The position numbers were made by a program, and so were the translations under genes. The notes beneath the pieces are model-generated. The model ran no database searches. It was not told the DNA's origin and saw nothing but the letters and a program-made list of their open reading frames with translations. A DNA stretch of 6,217 nt from an uncultured Pirellulaceae bacterium (GTDB taxonomy: Bacteria; Planctomycetota; Planctomycetia; Pirellulales; Pirellulaceae). The DNA is taken from positions 1 through 6,217 of the forward strand of contig CAKQNH010000303.1 of the NCBI GenBank assembly GCA_934255105.1, written 5' to 3'. This document shows, piece by piece, positions 1 through 6,217 of this stretch (within the stretch, counting starts at the first letter, position 1; each line of letters opens with the position of its first letter).

Positions 1-947
1 TTTCTTAACCGCAGCGGGTTGATGCGTTCGAGTTGATCTCGCAGGCCTTGAAGACTGTAAGACATGTGGTACACCGGATTGTCGCGAGGCAGCAGTGCCT
101 CGCGTGATTCGGCAAACAACATGACGACCAAGCGCATGATCATTCGGACGCCTGCGCGGTACAGTTCCTGAGGCGTAAATTGGTCCAGGTGGCCGTCCAA
201 CGCCTGGCCATGCCCTTGTATCAATAACTCAGCCGCTTGCCGTACGCGTTCGCCAAGCACCTGCGATAACTCGGCTTGGCCCTTGCGACTATCGTTGATC
301 GCCGTCAGAAGCTGGCAACTGGCACCTTCTTCCGCTGGTGTGAGTAGATCGGGATGGACCAGTGAAAGAAAGCCTTTAAGCTCCGTTGATGGTTCGCCTT
401 CGCTGAACCATTGCCGCTGATCCCATTCGGCGAAGGCTTCGTAATCGAGCCCCGCGTAAAGGATCCGCCACTGATCGCCATTGGTAACGATCGCCAGCCG
501 ATTGTTTGTTTTGCGCATCCACTGCAGGGCATGACCAATCACGCGCACGCCACGACCGATTCCCAGCCGCTTTTCTTTATCGATAAATACGGGTAGCACG
601 GCGCCTCGTTTGCCCAGCCATAGATGAGCCGGCCGGATCGTTTCTCCCGTGATGGCCGTCCGCGACCAGTCTTTGCTGACTTCGGAACCCCGATACCACT
701 CACCTGTCGTGCGCTCAAAGCCACACAAACTTCCCATCACATACTTGACGAATTCCCCGCGTTTGGCGTCGGGCGCATCGACGAAGTTCGCTAATTCACG
801 TCGCAGCCGATCTTGCTCGTAGGAACTGAGCTTTTGCGGCTCACGAACCACTTCGCTCAACCTGGCGGCGTCCAGCAGCAGTCCGCCATGGCGCAGACTA
901 TTCCACCAACTGAATTTCTCAATTGCTTGATTCATAGAACCACTCAT
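1..947 (-). CDS. drmMI: DrmMI-like (type IIG/Eco57I-related) adenine-specific DNA methyltransferase, N-terminal part, runs off left edge
   Basis: This open frame has no stop before the left edge, so only residues 1-315 are visible. The start is ATG 947: it overlaps the drmD stop as ATGA and has AAGGAG seven bases upstream. A second ATG four codons later (935) is less well placed. Residues about 105-176 resemble the N-terminal module of type IIG and HsdR-like enzymes, including LPVFIDKEKRLGIGRG (118-133) and IVTNGDQWRILYAGLD (153-168). Residues 260-310 (LYRAGVRMIMRLVVMLFAES and following) match the helical segment that precedes the methylase core in large Eco57I-like enzymes. The S-adenosylmethionine and NPPY motifs must lie outside the window; class 1 DISARM methylases exceed 1000 residues, so most of the protein is missing. 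In DISARM this enzyme methylates adenines to mark host DNA as self. The name is inferred from the fold and the drmD neighbour. Without drmA, drmB and drmC in view it could be the methylase of another helicase-methylase defence locus. Confidence 0.75.
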   Translation of the reverse strand, partial: MSGSMNQAIEKFSWWNSLRHGGLLLDAARLSEVVREPQKLSSYEQDRLRRELANFVDAPDAKRGEFVKYVMGSLCGFERTTGEWYRGSEVSKDWSRTAITGETIRPAHLWLGKRGAVLPVFIDKEKRLGIGRGVRVIGHALQWMRKTNNRLAIVTNGDQWRILYAGLDYEAFAEWDQRQWFSEGEPSTELKGFLSLVHPDLLTPAEEGASCQLLTAINDSRKGQAELSQVLGERVRQAAELLIQGHGQALDGHLDQFTPQELYRAGVRMIMRLVVMLFAESREALLPRDNPVYHMSYSLQGLRDQLERINPLRLR

Positions 948-3900
948 TGCTGGGCTCCTTCCGGCAAACAGACTTCGATCGCCAGCGGAAAGACTTGCGC
1001 TTCGCCAAACAACGTGTATCGCTTTGGCAGCAGCCGATTGACCACGCGTTCCCGCTCGCGCGACAGTTGATCACGCACCTCCTCGTAGTGCCTGCGGCGA
1101 TGTTCGACCTCTCCCTCTTTGAGCTTGATTGACTTATCTAAGTCGTCGAGGTGCGCTTCGGCCTCGAACAGCATGCCTTGTTCTCTCTGCGACTTGAGCG
1201 AGGCAATCTCGCGTTCCAGCTTTTGCAGCGTATTCTCTGCGATCATTGTGGACACTTCACCTTGCCGACTTTGGTACCGCTTGTCCTCCTCGGAGCGCGC
1301 CGCCTTGCCGTCGAGTTCCAACTGAGCACGCAGTTCATCTGTCAGGCGAGTGCGCATGTCGCGGACTGCGTCCTTCAGGTCGACTTCCAGATCCAATAAC
1401 AGCTCCGTCGCCCGAGCTTTTGCCGAGCCGGACGTGACTGGCCGCATGGCGTGTAGCGCAGCGGCCGGCACGTGTGGTAGCGGTTGGCCGAGGTCTTCCC
1501 CGGTGACCGGGAAGCGGATGGTGCGAATCCAGTGATGAAAGGTCTCGCGAAGTTCATTGACGCCCAATTCTTCCAGATGTAGCAGGATGAGCGCATCGGA
1601 ACCGGCGGGCAGTTGGCCCTCGCGCACCGTCCAACGCGACACCGACATTTTCGTTCCGGGGTAGCGTCTCTGCCCCAGAATGTTCAATGCCAGGCTCATG
1701 AGCGGATGGCCTAGATGGACCATCTGAATATTGTGATTTGGGCGAAAGATGGTTCGCCCGCCAACGTCGTGTATAAAAGGGGCACTAGAAAAAGTCAGCA
1801 GCGGCATCGGCCCTAATCCACTTCCCGTAGCCGTGCGGCGGACGGTCTCGTCAATCGTATCGCTCCAGCCCGACAGGCTGGGGTTGAGCACTTTGCAGCA
1901 ATTGCGATCGTCAGGCTCTGACAATTGCGGTCGTCCCGCATGGATGCCCATGGCGACATCAAGCACATGCCGTTGGGAACGCTCGTCCAGGGCGACTTCA
2001 GCAGCCAACGCCTGCAAATGATCGATACTCTCCTTGTCCGATCCGTCTTCGTTGTCATCTGCGGTCGAAACGGAGTCATCGGCGGGTAGATCCACGCTCC
2101 CTTTCGCGTTCTCTAACTGTAGGTCTAACCGCCGCTCTACGGTTTCCACAGCTTGGCCATCGATCAAGCGGCTGTGCATGGCTTCGTCGAGTACTTCGCC
2201 CACCGCCCCGAGATCCTCGCGCATTTGGTCCACTTTGCGGATCAGCAGCGCCATGAACCGCATGTCTGCGTCTTCGTCGCTGGCGAAGTGATAAGTCTGC
2301 ACATCGCGCGCTTGACCGTGGCGATCCAGGCGGCCATTTCGCTGTTCGATGCGCGATGGATTCCAAGGGCAGTCGTAATGCAGTAAGTAGCGGGCGGTAG
2401 CCTGCAGGTTGAGACCTTCTGAGGCGGCGTCTGTAGCCAGCAGCACACGCACCTTTGCCTCTGGATCGTTGAACTGCTCTTTGATCTGCTCTCGTTCGAC
2501 ATCCTGCATACCACCGAATAACGAGAGAATGCGATCATCCGAATCCGGCAGTGTCTTACGCAGACGCGACATCAGGTAGTCGAGGGTTGTTTTGTACTCC
2601 GTGAAGATGACGATCCGTTCGTTGTCGCGCCATGCCTTGTTATCCAACAAGAGCTCGACGATTAGCTCGGCCAATTTATCGAACCGCGCATCGTTGTTTG
2701 GCAGCAGCGGTTGTAGGGTGTCGCTATGCAAGTCGATCCCCAAGCCCTCGACGGCCGAGTCGACCTGGGCGATCTCGCTGGTGATTTGGTCTTCCAACGC
2801 TTTTAACCATGAGCCAATCACCAGCGACGCTGTCGATCCGCGGCGTTCTGTCTCTCGATCGTCTCCCGTGTCATCATCCACGCTCTTCTTGGCTGCCTCC
2901 ACATCGGAGTCGCTGGACGCCTCATCCTCTACCAGCCCCAACTTGCAACGCAGCCAGGAGTTGGCAAATGTGGCTGGCCCGCTCAACAGTCGCTTGCCAA
3001 GGATCTCAATAGCAAACGCGCCGGCCAGCCTGCGCCGACCGCCTTCGGAGCGAATGACCGCTCGGATTCTGTCACGTAGGATAGTCAGTGCATTAATGAG
3101 TGCCTTCTCGGGCTTCGAAAACGTCAGCATGAGTGCCTTGGGTTCAAGGCGAGTGCAGAACTTGGGTGGATTGGTGCGCAAGTTGATATCGCGTTTCAAT
3201 CGCCGCACGACGACATCTTGGATACGTTGTCGCTCGGCCGGCTTGAGTTCATCGGTGCGGCTGAAACGCACGGGATCGAGCAGTTCCATCAAGCCCGAAA
3301 AGCAACGAGTTCGCCCGTTGTGCGGGGTAGCGGTAAGAAACAGCTTATGTTCGAAGTGTGGCGCGATGTAACGCAGCATCTTGCATAGTTCGCTATCCTC
3401 TCCGAATGGGGAGGGCATCAAGTTGTGGACTTCGTCGACGATCAACAGGTCCCATGGTAGATGCGGGGAGCCTTCCGGCGTCTGGCACGCGCTGTGGAAT
3501 TGCTCTAAAACGTCCGGTTGCCGCAGATAGTGGTAGGACGCGATGGCCCGGTAGCTGGACCGCCACGGATTGGCGTCGATCCCCATCGTACGTTTCAGCT
3601 TGTGGGTCGCTGCCCGATCGATCACGTCAAACCGCAATGAGAACTTGGACCACATCTCATCGTGCCACTGAACTCTAAGTGAAGCCGGTGTTAGGATCAA
3701 CACGCGTTGGATGCGCCGCCGGATGAGCAGCTCCTTAAGTATCAGTCCCGCTTCGATCGTTTTACCCAACCCGACATCGTCGGCGATCATCAAATTGATG
3801 CGAGGCATCTTCAGTGCTTTCAGCAGCGGCACCAACTGGTAGTCTTCCACCTGCACCGCGCCGTGAAATGGTGAGCAAATTGGCATGCGGCCAAGTGGAC

Positions 3901-4222
3901 CATCGTCGTCTGGATCAAGGTAGGGTGACAGCGCCGTCCAGCGGGCCGAGCTCAGAAGTGCATCGAAGTCATCTGCCACCATCGGCGGATCGGACCCTTG
4001 TGGTAAGGCGTTGGGTTCCAGCAACTGTCGATGCGGTTCGCGTTCCCAGATCAATTCCTCAAATTCTGGCGACGCATCGTCCTTATACTCCATGCGAACC
4101 AAGTGCAGGACGCTGTCCTCGCCGAGAAACGGGCGAACCTCACTGATAACAGCTCGCCGTTTCCGCACGATAGCCAGCATGCCGACGTGGGGATTCTTAA
4201 CTTCCGATGTAATCATTTCCAA
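944..4222 (-). CDS. drmD: SNF2-like helicase of the class 1 DISARM defence system (DrmD)
   Basis: This is a complete 1092-residue superfamily 2 helicase, the size expected for DrmD. Visible motifs: I, ADDVGLGKT (147-155); Ia, LILTPASLRVQW (175-186); II, DEVH (263-266); III, LTATPHNG (296-303); IV, IVIFTEY (537-543); V, LLATDAASEGLNLQ (594-607); VI, QRNGRLDRHGQ (627-637). All key residues are intact, so ATPase and DNA translocation are expected. Two acidic low-complexity linkers (about 431-460 and 706-733) and a charged, probably coiled-coil tail (about 965-1060) flank the helicase and accessory domains. In class 1 DISARM, drmD precedes drmMI, drmA, drmB and drmC; here it overlaps the methylase by four bases. 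The start is uncertain: TTG 4222 and ATG 4216 are in frame, neither has a good ribosome-binding site, and the frame is stopped at 4331-4333. ATG 4216 (1090 residues) is my preference. Relatives such as RapA/HepA-type helicases share the motifs, but the following methylase favours DrmD. Confidence 0.85.
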   Translation of the reverse strand: MEMITSEVKNPHVGMLAIVRKRRAVISEVRPFLGEDSVLHLVRMEYKDDASPEFEELIWEREPHRQLLEPNALPQGSDPPMVADDFDALLSSARWTALSPYLDPDDDGPLGRMPICSPFHGAVQVEDYQLVPLLKALKMPRINLMIADDVGLGKTIEAGLILKELLIRRRIQRVLILTPASLRVQWHDEMWSKFSLRFDVIDRAATHKLKRTMGIDANPWRSSYRAIASYHYLRQPDVLEQFHSACQTPEGSPHLPWDLLIVDEVHNLMPSPFGEDSELCKMLRYIAPHFEHKLFLTATPHNGRTRCFSGLMELLDPVRFSRTDELKPAERQRIQDVVVRRLKRDINLRTNPPKFCTRLEPKALMLTFSKPEKALINALTILRDRIRAVIRSEGGRRRLAGAFAIEILGKRLLSGPATFANSWLRCKLGLVEDEASSDSDVEAAKKSVDDDTGDDRETERRGSTASLVIGSWLKALEDQITSEIAQVDSAVEGLGIDLHSDTLQPLLPNNDARFDKLAELIVELLLDNKAWRDNERIVIFTEYKTTLDYLMSRLRKTLPDSDDRILSLFGGMQDVEREQIKEQFNDPEAKVRVLLATDAASEGLNLQATARYLLHYDCPWNPSRIEQRNGRLDRHGQARDVQTYHFASDEDADMRFMALLIRKVDQMREDLGAVGEVLDEAMHSRLIDGQAVETVERRLDLQLENAKGSVDLPADDSVSTADDNEDGSDKESIDHLQALAAEVALDERSQRHVLDVAMGIHAGRPQLSEPDDRNCCKVLNPSLSGWSDTIDETVRRTATGSGLGPMPLLTFSSAPFIHDVGGRTIFRPNHNIQMVHLGHPLMSLALNILGQRRYPGTKMSVSRWTVREGQLPAGSDALILLHLEELGVNELRETFHHWIRTIRFPVTGEDLGQPLPHVPAAALHAMRPVTSGSAKARATELLLDLEVDLKDAVRDMRTRLTDELRAQLELDGKAARSEEDKRYQSRQGEVSTMIAENTLQKLEREIASLKSQREQGMLFEAEAHLDDLDKSIKLKEGEVEHRRRHYEEVRDQLSRERERVVNRLLPKRYTLFGEAQVFPLAIEVCLPEGAQQ
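955..960 (-). promoter_or_regulatory. Ribosome-binding site of the methyltransferase gene, inside the end of drmD
   Basis: On the minus strand AAGGAG occupies 960-955, followed by seven bases and then ATG 947. It is a near-perfect Shine-Dalgarno sequence at ideal spacing, and it lies within the last codons of drmD. With the ATGA stop/start overlap it fixes the methyltransferase start at 947 rather than 935 and implies coupled translation of the two proteins. Confidence 0.8.
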
Positions 4223-4333
4223 CTTGCAGAAAGGGCGTATCGTGGCTGGGGAAATGCGAATTAGGCAGTGTACCAGCGCGAAGCGCCTAGTGCTTCTTAC
4301 GGTTGCGACGGTTCTCGTAATTCGCGCAGATTA

Positions 4334-4680
4334 TTATTGCTGAGCAAGGAACTGGTCGTAACGGATCTTGAGGACCGCTTTTGAGGGCCTGGAACCTCGT
4401 GGAAATGTGATTGCTCGACTAGCGAGCTTCCTGTAATCCAAATCAATGGCAATCTTTGGTGCCAAGACTACTTCGAGTGTCTCTGGATCGATCGCCAACA
4501 AGTGCAGGTCGAACAGCGTGTGAATGTCTGCGCGCAGGAGAAGTCCGTTTTCCGGTACGTTGTCTTTTACTCCCAAATGCGGATGAATGTGGGCTGCTTC
4601 AAGCAGGTCCACTATGCAAGTCCGTCTCGCCGTCCCAGCGCGGGCGGAGAGCTAGCCGCCTTTAGCGACACTCTCACGGT
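4334..4680 (-). pseudogene. HNH_2-type endonuclease remnant, C-terminal part, frameshifted upstream
   Basis: From GTG 4612 to the TAA at 4334-4336 there are 92 residues with a complete HNH_2 signature: LLEAAHIHP (H8), [15 protein letters not shown] (N22, H31), then [15 protein letters not shown]. In this family these follow a region with a pattern like FRxxLxxxWDGRCAISGC. That upstream part is present only in pieces: [11 protein letters not shown] and a following HSG are read in a different frame (about 4615-4660), and RESVAK in the HNH frame again (about 4661-4678). The HNH frame itself is closed by TAG at 4652-4654. This looks like at least two small deletions. No start with a ribosome-binding site was found. 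Intact relatives are nucleases of a few hundred residues, often in restriction or mobile contexts. The C-terminal module might still be translated from GTG 4612, but a decayed gene is more likely. The HNH_2 assignment is firm; the upstream pieces are inference. Confidence 0.75.
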
Positions 4681-4940
4681 TCCGTCAAACCAAGACCGAA
4701 TCGCGGCGCTGGCTAATCAACATCGAGCAAACAGTCGCGCCCGACAGAACCATTCTAGTGCGGATGGCCGAGTCAAACGAGAAAGCCACGGACTACTACC
4801 TCTTGCCGATTATGGACATAACGTCGCCAAGGCTACTTCTGTGTGAATCGAATAGTGCCTACCTCGATACGTACCAGTTTGACAGCCTTGACTACTTTGC
4901 CGGCCTCGCCCGGAGACAAAAGATCGAGGTGGCAGCATGA
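4656..4940 (+). pseudogene. C-terminal fragment of an unidentified protein encoded before a ParB-like gene
   Basis: The frame is open from 4656 (after TAG 4653-4655) to TGA 4938-4940, about 94 residues. The first possible starts are GTG 4758 and ATG 4764, with no convincing ribosome-binding site. The translation looks like real protein almost throughout, for example TESRRWLINIEQTVAPDRTI, then ESNEKATDYYLLPIMDI, and it ends DSLDYFAGLARRQKIEVAA. The open frame continues upstream of any good start, which suggests the head of the gene has been lost. Its stop overlaps the next start as ATGA, an operon-type junction preserved from the ancestral gene pair. I do not recognise the family. Because it precedes a ParB-like gene, it may have been a partition or recombination protein of a plasmid-like element; that is inference only. 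Its left end meets the HNH remnant on the other strand, marking a probable recombination junction near 4656-4680. Confidence 0.5.
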
Positions 4941-5086
4941 AGATCCCTACGGAAGCTGAAATCCGAATGATCCCGCTTGCGAGCATTACCGTCGCGAATC
5001 CACGCGATCGCGGCAAGAAAAAATTTCACCAGATCGCGGACAACATCAAGAATGTAGGACTCAAGAAGCCTCAACCTGCGATTTAG
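4937..5086 (+). pseudogene. ParB/RepB-like partition protein, truncated N-terminal fragment
   Basis: ATG 4937 starts inside the previous stop (ATGA), and the frame ends at TAG 5084-5086 after 49 residues. It begins MKIPTEAEIRMIPLASITV and continues with NPRDR (21-25), IADNIKNVGLKKP (33-45). This is the characteristic start of the ParB N-terminal domain: a strand with I.V..I, then the PR.R segment, then an IAxNIKxxGLxxP helix. Family members run to roughly 300 residues. The next expected parts (GEGRL/GERRxxA box, helix-turn-helix, C-terminal domain) are absent, and no reading frame after 5073 resumes the homology. The fragment therefore looks cut right after the first helix and cannot bind CTP or a centromere site. 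Whole proteins of this kind segregate plasmids or regulate mobile elements. The family call is from the N-terminal pattern, not a search. Confidence 0.7.
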
Positions 5087-5169
5087 GTGATACCACCGGC
5101 AACGAGTTTGTTGGCTTTCCCAGTTCGGCTTGGCCAACGCTTGCCTGTCTCAGCTTGCCGTTCATTGCG

Positions 5170-5196
5170 CATCCATCCATCCATCCATCCATCCAT
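5170..5196. repeat. Tetranucleotide microsatellite (ATCC)6.5
   Basis: Positions 5171-5196 are six perfect ATCC units followed by AT; one preceding C at 5170 also fits the phase. It sits in the gene-free region, about 85 bases after the broken ParB frame. One frame across it reads as a short HPSIHPSIH stretch, but that frame shows no other sign of coding. Tracts of this kind vary in copy number by replication slippage. No promoter or coding start is visible nearby for it to switch. Confidence 0.95.
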
Positions 5197-5512
5197 GTGC
5201 AGTCGTCCGCGGCAGTTGCATCAAGCACACGGCTTGTCGTAAATCGCTTCCACTTAGTTTTTCATGTGCTTCACCGCAATGCTGAATAACGTCCTTTGTC
5301 CAGCACTAAATGCTATCTTACGACTGATGCGGTTAATGCAACCAACATGTGTCGTGAGGAGCCTGGGGATGCATCATTAATCCAACGCCCGCTCGCGATG
5401 CCAGGCAATACGTGTCATAACCAAAGCTCGCTGTGCGTCACGAAGTTGTCAGTAGGCACGACAGGGAACATTTTGCTTGACAAAATTCGCCCATGGAACG
5501 CCGTAGTGGCAA

Positions 5513-5527
5513 CTCGCCATCGGCGAG
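5513..5527. other. Small perfect hairpin downstream of the amidohydrolase gene, possible weak terminator
   Basis: CTCGCC, loop ATC, GGCGAG form a 6-bp GC-rich stem with a three-base loop, about 70 bases past the stop of the minus-strand amidohydrolase gene. No T-tract follows on either strand, so it is not a standard intrinsic terminator. It could stabilise a transcript 3' end or be chance. Confidence 0.25.
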
Positions 5528-5597
5528 CCAGGTCGCTGCCATTGACTCGCTGGATTGACCAGGAAGAACGGTGTCGCCATCGGGACCACTGAACTGT

Positions 5598-6217
5598 TCA
5601 CTTGCGATTGGCGGGTGGCAGCAGATCGGTGGTAGCGCTGATCATCGACAATAGGCCGGTCGCCAATGCATCGCGGGCATCGGGATAAAAAGTGGGCGAG
5701 TGTAGCGAGGGTGGTTGTTGGCCCAGCTCCTCGAAACGCGCCAGACGCTGTGGATCAACCACTCCCAGACGGTACATCACAATGGGCACACCGGCCAAAC
5801 CGTACTGACTGAAGTCCTCACCACCCATCACAGGCGGCATGGGTAGGACATTCTCCGAGCCGAGAGCTAGTCGCATACTGTCGGCTACGACCGGGGTAAG
5901 GCTAGCGCTGTTCTCCAGCGCCGGAGTTCCTTCGGATGTGGTGATCTCGGGTTCGGGGGCACCATAGGCCAGAGCTACCGCCAGCGTCTTGCGCTTGATG
6001 GCAGATAGGATTTGTTTGCGGACCTCGGGTGTGTAGCTGCGCACGGTCAACTGTAGATGGCACGAGTCACCGATGATATTGTGCTTGGTGCCGCCGTTAA
6101 TCGCGCCGACCGTCACCACGGCTGATTCGCTGGGTTTGACTTCCCGCGAAACGATCGTTTGCAGTGACATGACTAACTCAGCCGCTTGCACGATGGGGTC
6201 AATAGTGGTTTCGGGTG
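5598..6217 (-). CDS. M20D-family amidohydrolase (hippurate/N-acyl-amino-acid hydrolase type), C-terminal half, cut by right edge
   Basis: The frame is open to the right edge, giving 205 visible residues of an enzyme normally about 400-450 long. The visible part starts in the dimerisation (lid) domain with TTIDPIVQAAELVMSLQTIV (3-22) followed by SREVKPSESAVVTVGAINGG and TKHNIIGD (43-50). It then returns to the catalytic domain with MGGEDFSQYG (130-139) and LHSPTFYPDARDAL (171-184); His172 matches the last metal ligand of the family. The HxH-type and EE metal-binding residues of the N-terminal half lie beyond the edge. Such enzymes are dinuclear metal hydrolases that split N-acyl amino acids into an amino acid and a carboxylic acid. 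The internal GTG at 6191 is not the start, because homology continues before it. Substrate is unknown, and a signal peptide cannot be judged. The gene is not linked to the defence genes and is probably the resident flank of the island. Confidence 0.9.
   Translation of the reverse strand, partial: PETTIDPIVQAAELVMSLQTIVSREVKPSESAVVTVGAINGGTKHNIIGDSCHLQLTVRSYTPEVRKQILSAIKRKTLAVALAYGAPEPEITTSEGTPALENSASLTPVVADSMRLALGSENVLPMPPVMGGEDFSQYGLAGVPIVMYRLGVVDPQRLARFEELGQQPPSLHSPTFYPDARDALATGLLSMISATTDLLPPANRK

Larger units (their letters stand above)
5087..5597. other. 511-base region without a recognisable gene
   Basis: It lies between the ParB fragment and the convergent end of the amidohydrolase gene. 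It holds a tetranucleotide tract (5170-5196) and a small hairpin (5513-5527), described separately. The longest plus-strand frame begins at TTG 5296 and gives 98 residues of irregular composition with no ribosome-binding site or family pattern; I do not regard it as a gene. I see no tRNA, CRISPR or transposase remnant. It probably consists of decayed DNA from the same rearrangement that broke the genes to its left. Confidence 0.55.

Noticed and set aside
375..724. Short complete frames at 305-538 and 539-724 on the minus strand
   Set aside because: They are out-of-frame shadows of the methyltransferase, which reads continuously through this stretch in another frame.
1899..1935. Near-identical 14-base direct repeats (CAATTGCGATCGTC and CAATTGCGGTCGTC) 23 bases apart inside drmD
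   Set aside because: The protein reads sensibly on both sides in one frame, so there is no sign of a frameshifting duplication. It is probably chance.
2592..3371. Long plus-strand open frame (259 residues) antisense to drmD
   Set aside because: It is Ser/Arg-rich with no family pattern, and it lies wholly opposite the conserved helicase. It is a shadow of a GC-rich coding frame.
4276..4286. GCGC-GAA-GCGC hairpin upstream of drmD
   Set aside because: A 4-bp stem is too short to support as an operator or terminator.
5477..5482. Perfect TTGACA -35 box on the plus strand
   Set aside because: No -10 box at 16-18 bases and no gene downstream on that strand.
5449..5520. Minus-strand 23-residue frame from ATG 5520 to TGA 5449-5451
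   Set aside because: It reads smoothly but has no ribosome-binding site, and it is too short to support without conservation data.
5296..5592. Plus-strand 98-residue frame in the gene-free strip
   Set aside because: TTG start, no ribosome-binding site, irregular composition and no recognisable motif.

Overview
The window shows the leading part of a probable class 1 DISARM anti-phage locus, read on the minus strand. It lies beside a scar of broken accessory genes, and an ordinary housekeeping-type hydrolase gene follows on the far side. The organism is a bacterium of moderately high GC content. The hydrolase sequence and the gene mix fit an environmental lineage such as Planctomycetota, but this is a weak inference because the window has no marker gene.

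Layout, left to right. Positions 1-947 (minus) hold the first 315 codons of a large DrmMI-like adenine methyltransferase; its catalytic part lies beyond the left edge. Positions 944-4222 (minus) hold a complete SNF2-family helicase of the DrmD type with all the helicase motifs. Its stop codon overlaps the methyltransferase start (ATGA), and a strong AAGGAG ribosome-binding site lies inside the end of the helicase gene, so the two are surely co-translated. Transcription runs leftward, so drmA, drmB and drmC are expected outside the window. The visible pair alone does not prove a complete DISARM system.

Positions 4334-5086 are a gene graveyard. A minus-strand HNH_2 endonuclease remnant keeps all three HNH residues but is cut and frameshifted just upstream of the motif. 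It abuts, tail against tail of homology, a plus-strand pair of fragments: the C-terminal end of an unidentified protein, then the first ~45 residues of a ParB/RepB-like partition protein joined to it by another ATGA overlap. These look like leftovers of an integrated plasmid or other mobile element in which the defence genes arrived or were rearranged.

Positions 5087-5597 carry no convincing gene, only an ATCC tetranucleotide tract and a small hairpin. Positions 5598-6217 (minus) are the C-terminal half of an M20D amidohydrolase (hippurate/IAA-amino-acid hydrolase type), cut by the right edge. It is probably the flanking chromosomal gene.

How the genes work together: in DISARM the methyltransferase marks host DNA, and the helicase together with DrmA, DrmB and DrmC blocks unmarked incoming phage DNA. 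The hydrolase has no visible link to this.
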